Shown: in pieces, positions 36,418 through 46,512 of the stretch
Numbering within the stretch: position 1 is the first letter of the stretch
Layout of the letters: every line of letters starts with the position of its first letter
DNA from: Pseudomonadota bacterium
GTDB taxonomy: Bacteria > Desulfobacterota > Syntrophobacteria > Syntrophobacterales > Syntrophobacteraceae
DNA length: 64,000 bases
Direction of reading: 5' to 3'
Assembly: GCA_023416335.1 (NCBI GenBank)
Contig: JAEZHY010000121.1
Location: forward strand, 12,077-76,076
Program-made: the position numbers and the translations under genes
The notes under the pieces: model-generated
Told to the model about the DNA's origin: nothing
The model's database searches: none
What the model saw: the letters and a program-made list of their open reading frames with translations, nothing else

Positions 36418-36948
36418 ATGCACGCGAAGGGCGACCGCTGTGGAAGGATTTTCAAGAATGTCTCCAGGCTCCTTTCCTTATTATTGATTCTGACGGGCGC
36501 GAACATCGCCTTTGCTGCAAACGGGCAGGCGCCTTTCGTGGCCGAACCCAGCCTGGAAGCCAAAACGTTTCTGGAAAAGGTCGGATTCTCGTTCGACCTG
36601 CCGGACGGCTACACCATAACCATTAAGGCGGGCAAGGATTTTGTCGGCGGATGCATCAACCGCAATGTCAAACGACTGCTTTTGAATATCGTCAAAAATG
36701 GCGAACCTGTGGCAGACATTCGATTTGGAGCCTGGTATGAGGACTCCCAAATAGACATCGGGGTTTTTACGCCGATCAATGATTGGAGTTCATGCGATTC
36801 GTTTTCGATACTGGATGTATTCGACGGGTTTCAGGGTTTTATAGACAGCGCCCTGGCAGAGGCCGGCCTCGATCCCGCTATCTCGACCGATATATCGCAG
36901 GCAGCTGCACCGCTGCTGATCGGACTATTGGTAGCTTTTCTAACCTGA
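36418..36948 (+). CDS. exported protein of unknown function
   Basis: The 176-residue product has a signal peptide (basic MHAKGDRCGR, hydrophobic LLSLLLILTGANIAFA, then A-N). The mature part includes DLPDGYTITIKAGKDF and a Cys pair (GGCINR, SSCDSF), and it ends in a hydrophobic tail (APLLIGLLVAFLT). AGGA six bases before the ATG at 36418 decides the start. I do not recognise the family. It has no close neighbours. Confidence 0.6.
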   Translation: MHAKGDRCGRIFKNVSRLLSLLLILTGANIAFAANGQAPFVAEPSLEAKTFLEKVGFSFDLPDGYTITIKAGKDFVGGCINRNVKRLLLNIVKNGEPVADIRFGAWYEDSQIDIGVFTPINDWSSCDSFSILDVFDGFQGFIDSALAEAGLDPAISTDISQAAAPLLIGLLVAFLT

Positions 36949-37989
36949 AATCAATTTCCTCGTGATCTGCTATTCTCTTCCCCACTTTGGCCGCTGTTAC
37001 CAGTCAGGAGAGGGGAACGGCAAAAGTTCAGTCCCGGAAAGTGTCGGACGCGTTCCGGGAGAAGAATGCCTTCAAAAATCCGTCTGGCGAATGGGTTTTC
37101 TCCTACCGCCAGGCTTTCGCCGATATGCCTTCTTTGGATCTCTTCCCTGTGCTGTTCACACCCATTTCAAGAAGTGGTTGCGAGCTGGTTTCGTCCTGGA
37201 TCTTTGGAAAGCCGGGCTTGCCGGATTATGACTACGTTACACGCGTAAAGCAGCGGGGCGAAGAAACCGAAGAGAAGAGGAACATCCCTGGCTGCAAAGC
37301 CCGCAGGCAGGTTGCCGAAGCAGCTCACGTTTCCGAAAGCTCCCTGCCGGTACGAAAAGCTGAACGAACCGTATCAAGTTTTGTACACCCTGCTGCTGCC
37401 ATAATCCCAATTTGCATTTCGCTCGACCAATGTAAAGAAATACTGAACATGTTAAAAAATACTTGACTAAGCAAACCTTGCATGCCCATAATGCAATCAC
37501 CCAATTGAGTTCAAAGATGGAGCACACCCCAGAGGGGTGTGCCATAAAGATTCTCCTCTGTTGTTCATATTGCGCCGGGCTGTTACTGCTCCCGTTGTCA
37601 TATCTCTACTCCCCTGAGCCCTTCAACTCTGAAGCGGAACACGGTCATCTATTCAAAATCGGGTCGCGCCCCTGAAATCCGTTGCGGACTTCACTCCCGG
37701 GCTGCCGATTCGAAAGCTCCTAAGCTGCGTGTTTCTGGTGATCTCTATAATGCCGGAGGTGGATGGAGAAATGATGGACCCGACTGACAAGCACTTCTAA
37801 AGCGACGCGCGCACCATTCATGGAAGGCCCGAAAATAGACTTTACTTCGACTGCACCTCAGGCTTCAAAGTCGGACGCCTGAATTGGGTATGAGGAAAGA
37901 GTACGAAGGCATTCGTTTGCCCGTGAACCACATGGGTTGTCGTTCTCATCAATCATCGTTTTCCGGTAACCAGCGGGAGGATTTAGAAC
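36949..37989. other. intergenic, about 1.0 kb, no confident gene
   Basis: A frame at 36987-37466 is open, but it lacks a ribosome site and recognisable motifs, and frame openness alternates. The end of the gap should carry the promoter of the methyltransferase operon; the gene's ribosome site GGGAGG is clear, but no unambiguous -35/-10 pair is. Confidence 0.4.
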
Positions 37990-39915
37990 ATGACTCACAA
38001 AGAAAGAATGCTTATGGCCATCAGAGGTGAAATGCCCGACATACTTCCGTATGTGCCCCGTTTCGACCTCTGGTATAACGCCAACTCTTACACAGGAACG
38101 CTCCCCCAGCAACACAGGGGACGCACGGCCGATGAAATCGCCCGCGCCGAAGGCTGGGCGATACACAAAGTCATTCCCGAATTGCTCAAAGTCGAAAGCC
38201 CCGAAGAAAATATGCACCGAGGGCTGGGGGTCTACTCGTTAAAAGAAAATGGGTACCGGGTACAGCTCTCGCCGAACGTCAAGGTGAAGGTCACGAAAGA
38301 GGGTGATCTGAAGAGGGTCGAATATCATACGCCGATCGGCATGGTCAACGTCGCGGAAACAGTCACTGAAGAGATGAAGAGAGCGGGCGCCTCGATTACC
38401 TGGCTCCAGGAGCGTGCAATCAAAAAGGTGGAGGACTACCGCGTACTCTCCTACATCTTCGATAACATGACCATCCTTCCGGACTATGAAAGATACGCGG
38501 CATGGCAGAATTCGATCGGAGATGACGGCATCGCGTGCATGATGGGAACTTTCTCGGCATCGGGAATCCATCACATTCAGAGAGACCTTCTCGAAGCCAC
38601 CGATTTTTATTTCGAGTTCAAGGACCATGAAAAGGAGATGCGTGGTCTGGCCGAGAGCATTGACAGGGTTTACGATCAAATATTGAAAGTAGTGGCCGAT
38701 TCGCCGGCCGAAGTGGTGTTGTGGGGCGCGAACTATGACGACATGATTACCTATGCGCCCTATTTTGCCAAGGAAATCGTGCCCGGCCTCCAGAAAGCCT
38801 CCAGAGCCCTTGCTGAAAAAGGCAAATTCCTCATCAGCCATTGCGATGGCGAAAACCTCAAACTCATGGACCACATCCGCGACTCCGGCATCCATATCGC
38901 CGAGGCTGTCTGTCCCTTTCCGATGACCAAGGTCAGAGTAGAAGAATATTATCAGCAATGGTGCGGCAACCTTACCATACTCGGTGGTATTCCCCAGAGC
39001 CTTCTCCTGGAGGAGACCGCGTCGGAAGAAGAGTTCCAGGCATACATGGATCATTTTTTCAGGGCGGTTGCTCCAGGTACCCGCATTATTGCGGGAATAG
39101 CCGATACTACGCCGCCGAACGCGGTCTTCGACCGTCTGGTGCGAATCGGGGAGCGCATCTCCAAGGAAGGCCGGCTCCCGTTGGAGGCGGGTTCTTTCCG
39201 GCCGGTGTCCGAATCCGAGATCAGGCTCCACGCCAAACCGGAAGTGTCGACCGCCTCCGATGAGGTTTTCAGTGTTGTCACTGAAGATGTTCTGAAAGGC
39301 GATAACATAGGCATCAAGGCTCATGTGCGGGAAATGCTGGATCGGGGGTTTGGCGCCCAGGAAATCCTCCAGAAGGGAATGATCTCGGCAATGGAGATCA
39401 TAGGCGGGAAATTTAAGACCGGCGATGTCTTTATCCCCGAGGTGCTTCTTTCCGCCAGGGCAATGAATGAAGCCCTGACAGTTCTTGAACCCTATCTCGC
39501 CGAAAAGGCCGAAGTAAAAGGGAAGATTCTGATCGGAACGGTCCTGGGCGATCTGCATGACATCGGTAAGAACATGGTGGTCACAATGTTGCGGGGTGTC
39601 GGCCTTGAAATCAAAGACATGGGGGTCAATGTCAAAGTGGATACCTTCGTAAACCAGGTGGCACAATACAAGCCCGATATTCTGGGACTTTCGGCGCTCC
39701 TCACCACGACCATGCCGGAAATGAAAAAAGTGGTCGATGCTCTCAAGGCAAAAGGACTCAGAGACCAGATAAAAATAATAGTAGGCGGCGCCCCGGTTAA
39801 TGAGAAGTTCGCCCGCGACATAGGCGCCGATGGGTACGCGCAGGATGCGGGTGAGGCGGTCACGTTGGTAAAACGCCTCTTGAGCGGGGCGAGTGAACGA
39901 TTCAAGACCCAGTGA
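37990..39915 (+). CDS. corrinoid methyltransferase fusion: URO-D/MtaA-CmuA domain + B12-binding domains
   Basis: The 641-residue protein joins a uroporphyrinogen-decarboxylase-like methyltransferase (about 1-400) to a complete corrinoid protein (about 430-630). The second part has the helical cap (VREMLDRGFGAQEILQKGM) and the cobalt-ligand motif D521-x-H523-x2-G526 (GDLHDIG), then SALLTTTMPEM and GGAPVN. In the first part H284, C285 and C308 are candidate zinc ligands, though His and Cys are adjacent rather than the HxC of MtaA. The same domain order is found in CmuA (chloromethane methyltransferase). It should move a methyl group between a substrate, cobalamin and probably a thiol or folate. 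An MFS transporter follows after 19 bp and an XRE-cupin regulator after that; the methyl donor is unknown. Confidence 0.87.
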   Translation: MTHKERMLMAIRGEMPDILPYVPRFDLWYNANSYTGTLPQQHRGRTADEIARAEGWAIHKVIPELLKVESPEENMHRGLGVYSLKENGYRVQLSPNVKVKVTKEGDLKRVEYHTPIGMVNVAETVTEEMKRAGASITWLQERAIKKVEDYRVLSYIFDNMTILPDYERYAAWQNSIGDDGIACMMGTFSASGIHHIQRDLLEATDFYFEFKDHEKEMRGLAESIDRVYDQILKVVADSPAEVVLWGANYDDMITYAPYFAKEIVPGLQKASRALAEKGKFLISHCDGENLKLMDHIRDSGIHIAEAVCPFPMTKVRVEEYYQQWCGNLTILGGIPQSLLLEETASEEEFQAYMDHFFRAVAPGTRIIAGIADTTPPNAVFDRLVRIGERISKEGRLPLEAGSFRPVSESEIRLHAKPEVSTASDEVFSVVTEDVLKGDNIGIKAHVREMLDRGFGAQEILQKGMISAMEIIGGKFKTGDVFIPEVLLSARAMNEALTVLEPYLAEKAEVKGKILIGTVLGDLHDIGKNMVVTMLRGVGLEIKDMGVNVKVDTFVNQVAQYKPDILGLSALLTTTMPEMKKVVDALKAKGLRDQIKIIVGGAPVNEKFARDIGADGYAQDAGEAVTLVKRLLSGASERFKTQ

Positions 39916-39934
39916 GGGGAAAGGAGAAAATGAA

Positions 39935-41257
39935 ATGAACAGAATTCCTTACCGTTGGATAGTGGCAATCATTCTGTTTTTTGCCTACAGTATCCAGTAC
40001 TTGGACCGGGTGAAGACAACCGTTCTCAACCCCTCGATCATGAAAGATATCGGGCTGACCGCTTCAGACGTGGGAACCGGCGCCTTATTGATGATGATCT
40101 TCTATGCTCCTGCCCAGTACATCTCAGGAATACTGACGGACAAGTTTGGAGCCAAGCGAATACTGATTTTCTCGATAATTGCATGGTCGATTATGACGGC
40201 ATGGATGGGGTTCATCAAATCCCCGATGGAATACTTTTACCGGATGGCCCTGTTTGGACTTTTGATCGGAACCGAATATGTGCCGTCCGCCAGGGTGCTG
40301 ATGCGATGGTTTAACAAGAGCGGGCGGGCAAAAGCCCAGGCCCTGCTTTCATGGTCGTGGATTCTGACGCCGGCATGGGCCAGCATTGTGGCAACCCAGA
40401 TGGCAGTTTATTTCGGCGAGTGGCGAATCGTGTTTTTCATCACGGCGGCAATGGGTATCATACCTTTCTTTTTAATCTGGTTTCTGGTTTTTGACAGACC
40501 CGAGCAGTACAGGAACATTACCGAGGAAGAGCTGGAATACTCCTATCGAGACGAACTCGAGGAAGGGATTCTCAAGAAAGGTGAATACGAGGACACCCAG
40601 GCAAAGATTCTCTCTCAAAAGAAATTCTCTTTCTTCGATCTTTTCAAACATCGCAGCTATGTCGCGGTGATCGTGGTCGACGTCGTAATGCAGATATCGT
40701 TCTGGGGTACACTTGTCTGGATTCCGCTCTACCTGTCCGATGTTTTCCAGTTCAAACTGGCGACGATGGGTCTCTGGAGCGCACTGTACTTCACCGCCGG
40801 CGCTCTCGGGAGTTTCACCTCTTCTTACATTTCCGACAAACTCTTCCGCAATAATCGAAAAGTGATGATCCTGGTTTGCTTTATCGGTCTGATTCCATTT
40901 ATTCTCTTGCTGTCCTCACTCAAGACTGCAGACCCCGCAACCCTGGCTCTTGCCTTGTGCGGCATGGGCTTCTTTGCTAACATGGCATGGGGACCATTTC
41001 TTGCCGTCCCAGCCGAAATCTTCACGCCTGAGGTTTACGGAAAGGCAATGGGATTCGTAAACGGAGTGGGCTATTTCGTGGCTGCTTTTGCAGCAAAGAT
41101 CTTCGGCATGTTGGTAGTTGTCCAGGCAGGCGGAGGCAAAGATTATACTTTGGGATGGGTCTTTATTGCGGCTTGCGTAGTGATCGGGATTGTAGGTGCA
41201 CTGTTCATCAAGACTTACACTGAGCCCCAATCCGTTCCGGCCACTGCAAGGGCGTAA
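39935..41257 (+). CDS. MFS transporter linked to the corrinoid methyltransferase
   Basis: The 440-residue protein has twelve predicted helices with the MFS loop motif (GILTDKFGAKRIL between helices 2 and 3) and a long central loop of acidic and basic residues (EEELEYSYRDELEEG). By eye it fits the anion:cation symporter-like group that imports carboxylates. AAGGAG nine bases before the ATG at 39935 sets the start. It begins 19 bp after the methyltransferase fusion, so it likely imports the methylated substrate. An inverted repeat lies 14 bp after its stop. Confidence 0.87.
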   Translation: MNRIPYRWIVAIILFFAYSIQYLDRVKTTVLNPSIMKDIGLTASDVGTGALLMMIFYAPAQYISGILTDKFGAKRILIFSIIAWSIMTAWMGFIKSPMEYFYRMALFGLLIGTEYVPSARVLMRWFNKSGRAKAQALLSWSWILTPAWASIVATQMAVYFGEWRIVFFITAAMGIIPFFLIWFLVFDRPEQYRNITEEELEYSYRDELEEGILKKGEYEDTQAKILSQKKFSFFDLFKHRSYVAVIVVDVVMQISFWGTLVWIPLYLSDVFQFKLATMGLWSALYFTAGALGSFTSSYISDKLFRNNRKVMILVCFIGLIPFILLLSSLKTADPATLALALCGMGFFANMAWGPFLAVPAEIFTPEVYGKAMGFVNGVGYFVAAFAAKIFGMLVVVQAGGGKDYTLGWVFIAACVVIGIVGALFIKTYTEPQSVPATARA

Positions 41258-41271
41258 TTTCTTCTGGAATT

Positions 41272-41300
41272 CCGGTGGCCTGGAAATTCCAGGCCACCGG
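41272..41300. terminator. perfect inverted repeat after the MFS gene
   Basis: Two 14-bp arms (CCGGTGGCCTGGAA and TTCCAGGCCACCGG) flank a single A. It lies 14 bp after the transporter stop. No T tract follows, so it may act as a factor-dependent stop, a mRNA stabiliser or a protein-binding site. Confidence 0.5.
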
Positions 41301-41306
41301 TCGGTT

Positions 41307-41322
41307 ACGGGTAATTACCCGT
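41307..41322 (+). promoter_or_regulatory. 16-bp perfect palindrome upstream of the XRE-cupin gene
   Basis: ACGGGTAATTACCCGT is perfectly palindromic, and 148 bp separate it from the ATG of the XRE-cupin regulator. It has the size of an operator for a dimeric helix-turn-helix protein and could be that regulator's autoregulatory site. Confidence 0.45.
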
Positions 41323-41470
41323 ATAAAGAACATTCCGGTTGAATCGATACTGAAATGGAAGCAGCGGATACGAGGCAGAGGCCTTTTCAAGAAGCGATAC
41401 AGTGCGTAGATCTCGCATTGTCAGACATAGCCGGGCTCATCTGAATTTAGGGCCGAAAGGGAATACCGAC

Positions 41471-42013
41471 ATGGGGGTTGGGGATCGTATTCGTGAAATT
41501 CGAGAGAACAAGAAGATCTCATTACGCAACCTGGCCGAGAGAACTGAAGTATCGGCCAGCTTAATCAGCCAGATCGAAAACGGGAAAGTCGATCCGTCCC
41601 TCTCGACTCTTCGCAAGATTGCCATAGCCCTGGATGTGGCGCTTTTTAGCCTGGTCCTTGTCGACAATTCCGAGTCGACGCTTCTGGTAAAGAAACATGA
41701 GCGCAGGGCAGTGGTCTGGCCAAAGGCCGGGCTCGATTATGAAATAATACATTCCGATCAGAACAAGAAAATGGCCTTCATGATAGGGACTCTCGCTCCA
41801 GGCGGAGCCACGAGCGAAACACTGCTCAATCATCCGGGCGAAGAGTGTCTTCTCGTCCGCCAGGGGGTTTTGACGGTTTGCGTCGGCGATGAAGTTGTGA
41901 ACCTGGAGGAGGGTGACAGCCTGTATTTTGACAGCACGATACCGCATCGCCTTCTCAATGCCCAGGACGATGAATGCAGATTCTTCCTTATCATTACTCC
42001 CCCAAAGTTTTAA
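41471..42013 (+). CDS. XRE-family regulator with C-terminal cupin domain
   Basis: The 180-residue protein has an N-terminal HTH_3 domain (about 5-60, IREIRENKKISLRNLAERT then SASLISQIENGKVDPSLSTL) and a cupin_2 sensor (about 105-175, NHPGEECLLVRQGVLTV and LEEGDSLYFDSTIPHRL). The cupin His/Glu set that could hold a metal is present (NHPGEE, PHRL). Such regulators sense small organic acids. The ATG at 41471 follows AAAGGG. It lies after the methyltransferase and transporter genes and probably controls them; palindromes at 41272-41322 are candidate sites. Confidence 0.9.
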   Translation: MGVGDRIREIRENKKISLRNLAERTEVSASLISQIENGKVDPSLSTLRKIAIALDVALFSLVLVDNSESTLLVKKHERRAVVWPKAGLDYEIIHSDQNKKMAFMIGTLAPGGATSETLLNHPGEECLLVRQGVLTVCVGDEVVNLEEGDSLYFDSTIPHRLLNAQDDECRFFLIITPPKF

Positions 42014-42039
42014 CCCGCCTAAAGCTTCCTCTAACAGAT

Positions 42040-42240
42040 ACTGCCGAGGTCGAAGAGGTTACCCCCCGGCCGGGCACTTGCACCAGATCTCGGCCCTTTT
42101 GGCCGATCGCTCGGCGCTTGCTGTGTCTGCCCCGGTGCCTTTGCGGGGCGCCACAGCAAGCGCCAAGTAAGCCGCAGAGCGGCGCAGGGGGTGTGGGGGC
42201 CGCCGGTCCCCACGCTATTTGGATCCTTCTTGAACGCAAC
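42040..42240 (-). repeat. MITE-like element, copy C in inverted orientation
   Basis: Read on the minus strand it is collinear with copies A and B. The terminal repeat is CTTGAACGCAAC at 42229-42240, and the central 13-bp stem GGCGCTTGCTGTG/CACAGCAAGCGCC pairs 42113-42125 with 42152-42164. The other end is degenerate near 42030-42040. It separates the XRE-cupin gene from the copper-type ATPase gene. Confidence 0.82.
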
Positions 42241-42495
42241 TCCTTATAAGTGGCGCTCGTGCTTTTTACCAGGCGCAGAGGTCACACGTCTTTGCCGGCG
42301 CCTGCCGGTCGGAGGTCCGCTCTCTCGGATCGGACCGGTTTCATCCTGAACCGGGACTTCGGTCCAATTGCTTTCGGATAAAGCATTCCTAGCTTTTTAC
42401 ATGGGTATCTCTTTCGGTCGGACGGCTCCTGAGGAGGACTACGGCGACAGGAGCATTTCCGAAATGAATCATTGGAGGGCTTAGAGGAAGATGAT
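42241..42495. other. leader region of the P1B ATPase, about 250 bp
   Basis: The region holds GC-rich potential stems near 42290-42360 (GGTCGGAGGTCCG, GGACCGG and GGACTTCGGTCC). They might form an RNA leader, but I recognise no known riboswitch. Confidence 0.3.
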
Positions 42496-44889
42496 TTGAA
42501 TCACGAGCAAGATTTGGTGTCGGAACCCGAATCGGCCCGGGACCCCGTTTGCGGCATGGTGGTGAGCGGGGAAAAGGCAGCGGGGCGACTGGATGAGAAC
42601 GGCAGAACCTACCTCTTTTGCAGCACGCATTGCCTCGAAGAATTCAAGGCACATCCCGAAAAATATCTTCAGGAACCTCCAGTAAAAGATACTGCTCACG
42701 CACACCCGGCCCGTGCGCCCGGTGAAAGTCCGAAGATATCTGCGCCTGTCCAAACCAACCCCCGATCCGAGGCAATCTACACCTGTCCAATGCACCCGCA
42801 AATAGTACGCACCGAGCCGGGCAATTGTCCAATCTGCGGAATGGCCCTCGAGCTGCGGACCGTTACGCCGGAAACTGAAGAGGAAAATCCCGAACTGGCG
42901 GACATGAGGCGCCGCTTTTGGGTCGGCGTCGCCCTGACCGTTCCGCTCATTCTGCTTGCCATGGCGCACATGATCATGGGCGAAGACATGGCGGTGACGG
43001 CTTCGTTGCCCGGTCTCCGGTGGATTGAGTTCGTATTGGCATCCCCGGTTGTTCTCTGGGCCGGATGGCCCTTCTTTGTCCGTGCGTTGCAGTCGGTTCT
43101 CAACCGCAGCCCCAACATGTTCACCCTGATCGGGCTTGGAGTTGGAATAGCCTACTTATACAGCCTTACTGCCGCCCTGTTTCCCCGGATCTTCCCGGCT
43201 TCGTTCCGCGACCCGGGCGGGAAGGTGGCGGTCTATTTCGAATCGGCTGCAGTGATAGTCACACTTGTTCTGCTCGGCCAGGTGCTGGAACTGAGAGCGC
43301 GTGCCGGAACGGGTGCGGCAATCCGTTCGCTTTTGGGGATGGCCCCCAAATCGGGAAGGCTTATCCGAAATGACGGCTCCGAAGTTGACATACCGCTCTC
43401 GGAAATAAAACCGGGTGACCGGCTGCGGGTTCGGCCCGGAGAGAAAATTCCGGTGGACGGTGTGGTTATCGAAGGTGCGAGCAGCGTGGACGAGTCTATG
43501 ATAACCGGGGAACCGATCCCGGTGGAAAAAGGGCCGGGAGGCCGGGTCACGGGGGCCACCGTGAATGGTACGGGAGCCCTTGTGATGCTGGCCGAACGGG
43601 TGGGCTCGGAAACGCTCCTGGCCCAGATTGTCCGAATGGTTGCTGAAGCCCAGCGGAGCCGCGCACCCATTCAGAGGCTTGCCGACTCCGTCGCGGCATG
43701 GTTCGTTCCCGCGGTCGTTATTACGGCCGTTATTTCCTTTGTGGCCTGGGCCGTGTTCGGGCCGGCACCGGCAATGGCCTTTGCGATAATCAACGCGGTT
43801 GCGGTCCTGATTATCGCCTGCCCGTGCGCCCTCGGGCTTGCCACCCCCATGTCGATCATGGTTGCTGCCGGCAAAGGGGCCGGCATGGGTGTGCTGTTCA
43901 AGGACGCCGAAGCAATCGAGACGATGCGAAAAGTGGACACGCTGGTTGTGGACAAAACAGGCACGCTGACCGAAGGAAGGCCAAAGCTCGTATCGATTGA
44001 AGCAGCAGAAGGCTTCGACGAAAACGAGGTACTTCGGATTGCTTCCGGCATCGAACGTGGAAGCGAACATCCTCTGGCTTCGGCAATAGTAGCCGGGGCG
44101 GAGTTGCGCGGTATCGAGCCGGCAAAGGTCGAGTCCTTCGAATCCGTTACCGGGAAGGGTGCACGGGGAATGGCGGAAGGCCACGAAGTGGCCCTTGGCA
44201 ATCAAAAGCTCCTGGAATCGATTGGAATCTCTCCCGATTCGTTCCGCGAAGAAGCCGACTCGATGAGGTTACGGGGGGAGACAGTAGTATTTGTGGCCGT
44301 CGGCGGCAAAGCGGCAGGCCTCATAGGTGTGGCCGATCCGATCAGGGAAACGACTCCCGATGCCATCAGGGAACTGCACGAAGAAGGGATCCGCGTGGTC
44401 ATGCTCACGGGGGATAATCGCACGACTGCAAGTGCTGTCGCTCAAAAGCTGGAAATAGACGAGATCATCGCCGAAGTACTGCCTGGGGATAAGGCTGCGC
44501 AGATCAAGAAGCTTCAGGAAGAAGGGAAGTTCGTCGCCATGGCGGGGGACGGCATAAACGACGCCCCGGCGCTCGCCCGGGCACAGATAGGCATAGCCAT
44601 GGGAACCGGGACCGACGTTGCCATGGAAAGCGCAGGGATAACTCTGGTTAAGGGAGACCTCAGAGGGATAGTGCGCGCGAGGCGGCTCAGCCGTGTAACG
44701 ATACGAAACATTAAGGAGAACCTCTTTTTTGCCTTCATATACAATTCACTGGGGGTGCCGATTGCGGCCGGGGTGCTCTATCCTTTCTTCGGCATTCTCC
44801 TCAACCCGATCATTGCCGCCGCCGCGATGAGCTTCAGCTCGGTTTCGGTGGTCGCCAACGCCTTGCGTCTGAGGCGAATAAAAATGTGA
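42496..44889 (+). CDS. P1B-type heavy-metal (copper/silver) transporting ATPase with YHS and metal-binding N-terminus
   Basis: The roughly 797-residue ATPase has an N-terminal YHS domain (about 18-55, DPVCGMVV then [16 protein letters not shown]), a short heavy-metal-binding module (about 88-118, YTCPMHPQI and CPICGMAL) and eight membrane helices. The transport motif C442-P-C444 (ACPCALG), phosphorylated D486 (DKTGTLTEG), H525-P526 (SEHPLASA) and [12 protein letters not shown] loops are all present. CPC and HP make it a copper or silver exporter of the CopA/CopB class. The TTG at 42496 has GAGG seven bases upstream; an earlier TTG at 42472 is less well supported. It stands alone, without a chaperone gene. 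Confidence 0.92.
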   Translation: MNHEQDLVSEPESARDPVCGMVVSGEKAAGRLDENGRTYLFCSTHCLEEFKAHPEKYLQEPPVKDTAHAHPARAPGESPKISAPVQTNPRSEAIYTCPMHPQIVRTEPGNCPICGMALELRTVTPETEEENPELADMRRRFWVGVALTVPLILLAMAHMIMGEDMAVTASLPGLRWIEFVLASPVVLWAGWPFFVRALQSVLNRSPNMFTLIGLGVGIAYLYSLTAALFPRIFPASFRDPGGKVAVYFESAAVIVTLVLLGQVLELRARAGTGAAIRSLLGMAPKSGRLIRNDGSEVDIPLSEIKPGDRLRVRPGEKIPVDGVVIEGASSVDESMITGEPIPVEKGPGGRVTGATVNGTGALVMLAERVGSETLLAQIVRMVAEAQRSRAPIQRLADSVAAWFVPAVVITAVISFVAWAVFGPAPAMAFAIINAVAVLIIACPCALGLATPMSIMVAAGKGAGMGVLFKDAEAIETMRKVDTLVVDKTGTLTEGRPKLVSIEAAEGFDENEVLRIASGIERGSEHPLASAIVAGAELRGIEPAKVESFESVTGKGARGMAEGHEVALGNQKLLESIGISPDSFREEADSMRLRGETVVFVAVGGKAAGLIGVADPIRETTPDAIRELHEEGIRVVMLTGDNRTTASAVAQKLEIDEIIAEVLPGDKAAQIKKLQEEGKFVAMAGDGINDAPALARAQIGIAMGTGTDVAMESAGITLVKGDLRGIVRARRLSRVTIRNIKENLFFAFIYNSLGVPIAAGVLYPFFGILLNPIIAAAAMSFSSVSVVANALRLRRIKM

Positions 44890-45013
44890 AAGCGGGATGG
44901 TCGAGGAGAAACCCGAACATCCCCATACCCCTACTTCAGGCTTCCTCGGCAACTTCAATGCTCGTTTATTGTCGAGCGAACTTCGTCTGCTCTACCAGGA
45001 AAATATCGCGTTT

Positions 45014-45631
45014 TTAAGAAGATTTTCCCGCTTCATTGCAGAGATCGGAGCTGAGCTTTTGTGAAAGATCACGAACCAGCTCACTCATGGCATATGCGAA
45101 CCTCGCGGAGGAGTTCCGTTCAAAAGGCTTGCTTTCAAGATTGTAATTTTTCTTGAAAAGTACTCGATTCTCCATGGAATTCGTAAGGGTAACCTCAACT
45201 TTCAGCACGGCCACCGACGACCCCTCCCCTTCCCTCAAGGAAAAATCGAATATACGGCCCGTCAACTGCAGTGGAGCCGTATTCGGATCGTTGCCCATCA
45301 ATGTCTGGGGGAACATCTTCCCTTCGCTCAAATCGCGCATGAGCGCCTGCGCAACCATTTTTCCAGGGCTCGCAACCCATCTGAAAGTGTCGGATGAAAC
45401 CACCTCGCCGCTCGACTTCACCACCACCATATCTTCACTGTCGTAAGGGCTCGACGCCGTAAAGGCCCAAATTCTGACACCGTCCTTAAAGATATGCTCG
45501 CAGGAGGATCTTACCGGGGCGTACTCCAGTTGGTAGACGGCAGGCGCGGGGGTTGACTTGATCAGCATCGAAGAACATCCCCCGTAGATGAACATGGTCA
45601 TTATAATAATCCATACCAGGCGCAGGTTCAT
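45014..45631 (-). CDS. PqiC-like ABC-type transport auxiliary lipoprotein
   Basis: The 205-residue lipoprotein has a signal peptide with lipobox IYGGC (Cys19), so it is lipidated. The body (APVRSSCEHIFKDGVRIWAF, then LTGRIFDFSLREG) matches the DUF330/PqiC type that accompanies MCE transporters and links them to the outer membrane. It is the last gene of the mlaEFD-type operon, starting two bases after the MCE stop. Confidence 0.82.
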   Translation of the reverse strand: MNLRLVWIIIMTMFIYGGCSSMLIKSTPAPAVYQLEYAPVRSSCEHIFKDGVRIWAFTASSPYDSEDMVVVKSSGEVVSSDTFRWVASPGKMVAQALMRDLSEGKMFPQTLMGNDPNTAPLQLTGRIFDFSLREGEGSSVAVLKVEVTLTNSMENRVLFKKNYNLESKPFERNSSARFAYAMSELVRDLSQKLSSDLCNEAGKSS

Positions 45632-45633
45632 TA

Positions 45634-46509
45634 CTACCTCTTGAATGGCTGTTCGCCTTTTGGACGAGTTAGGATCCGTCCGGGATTTTCCTTCATGGAC
45701 TCAATCAGTTGCCCCAAATCGGTGAGGACCTGACTTAGGTGGGCCAGATCCTGACGAACAAGCGCCATTGACTGGTCCACCCGCTTGTCCAGGTCGCCCA
45801 GGGAATTCGCAGGGAGTTTCGAAAGCTGCTTCTCGATGTCTTCTGTCGATTTTCGGGCGTTATTGGCAGCAGCGGCTACGTTGTCCAATGCTTCATTCAG
45901 TTTTTCCGGATTTCCGTTTTCACTGAGCTTCCCCGTGAGACGTTCAATTTCCTCGGATATCTCGCGCACTTTAGCAATCGCCTCGTTGATTCGAGGATCT
46001 TTGAGCAACGAATCCGCATCCTTTGCAGTCTGCTTAAATGAATTAATCAGTCCTTCCGCTTGTTTGAAAATTGCATCCATGGAATTCTGCTCCTTGAGGG
46101 ACGGGATCACAGGATATCGATGCGCGAACTGGATTTGGGGCGTCTGGCTGCCGATATCCGACGGCGCTTCGGTTAAAGAGAGATAGTCATTGCCCGTGAT
46201 TCCCTGCGAACTTTTTTGGACTGCCATGTTTCTTCCCGCTATTTTGAAACTCTTTTTTATCTCGAATACCACTTCGATAAGTTTTCCATCCGGGGCGATC
46301 CTGACCGATTTGACCCGACCCACCTTCACCCCGAGGTATTTTACTGAAGAACCCGGGCTGAGTCCGCCGACCGATTCAGCAAAGAAGCTTTCATAGGTAT
46401 GCCCTTTTTGAAAAAGATGAAAGGCGCCTATCCACAAAAGTGCTCCGACCAAAACGGCTAGACTCCCCAGGACAAAAAGTCCGGCTTTAAAATGAGCTTT
46501 TTTGCTCAC
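45634..46509 (-). CDS. mlaD: MlaD-type MCE-domain substrate-binding protein
   Basis: The 291-residue protein has one N-terminal transmembrane helix (about 9-30), an MCE domain (about 36-118, VGGLSPGSSVKYLGVKVGRV and GITGNDYLSL) and a long coiled-coil-like helical tail (about 140-280). The tail is longer than in E. coli MlaD and resembles PqiB/YebT-style needles or Ttg2C. It should form the periplasmic hexameric ring of a lipid transporter. The start is GTG with AGGGA nine bases upstream, immediately after the ATPase stop. Confidence 0.9.
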   Translation of the reverse strand: MSKKAHFKAGLFVLGSLAVLVGALLWIGAFHLFQKGHTYESFFAESVGGLSPGSSVKYLGVKVGRVKSVRIAPDGKLIEVVFEIKKSFKIAGRNMAVQKSSQGITGNDYLSLTEAPSDIGSQTPQIQFAHRYPVIPSLKEQNSMDAIFKQAEGLINSFKQTAKDADSLLKDPRINEAIAKVREISEEIERLTGKLSENGNPEKLNEALDNVAAAANNARKSTEDIEKQLSKLPANSLGDLDKRVDQSMALVRQDLAHLSQVLTDLGQLIESMKENPGRILTRPKGEQPFKR

Positions 46510-46512
46510 TGT

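Noticed and set aside
38239..39666. 475-codon minus-strand frame
   Set aside because: Antisense shadow of the methyltransferase fusion; His/Asp-rich composition without motifs.
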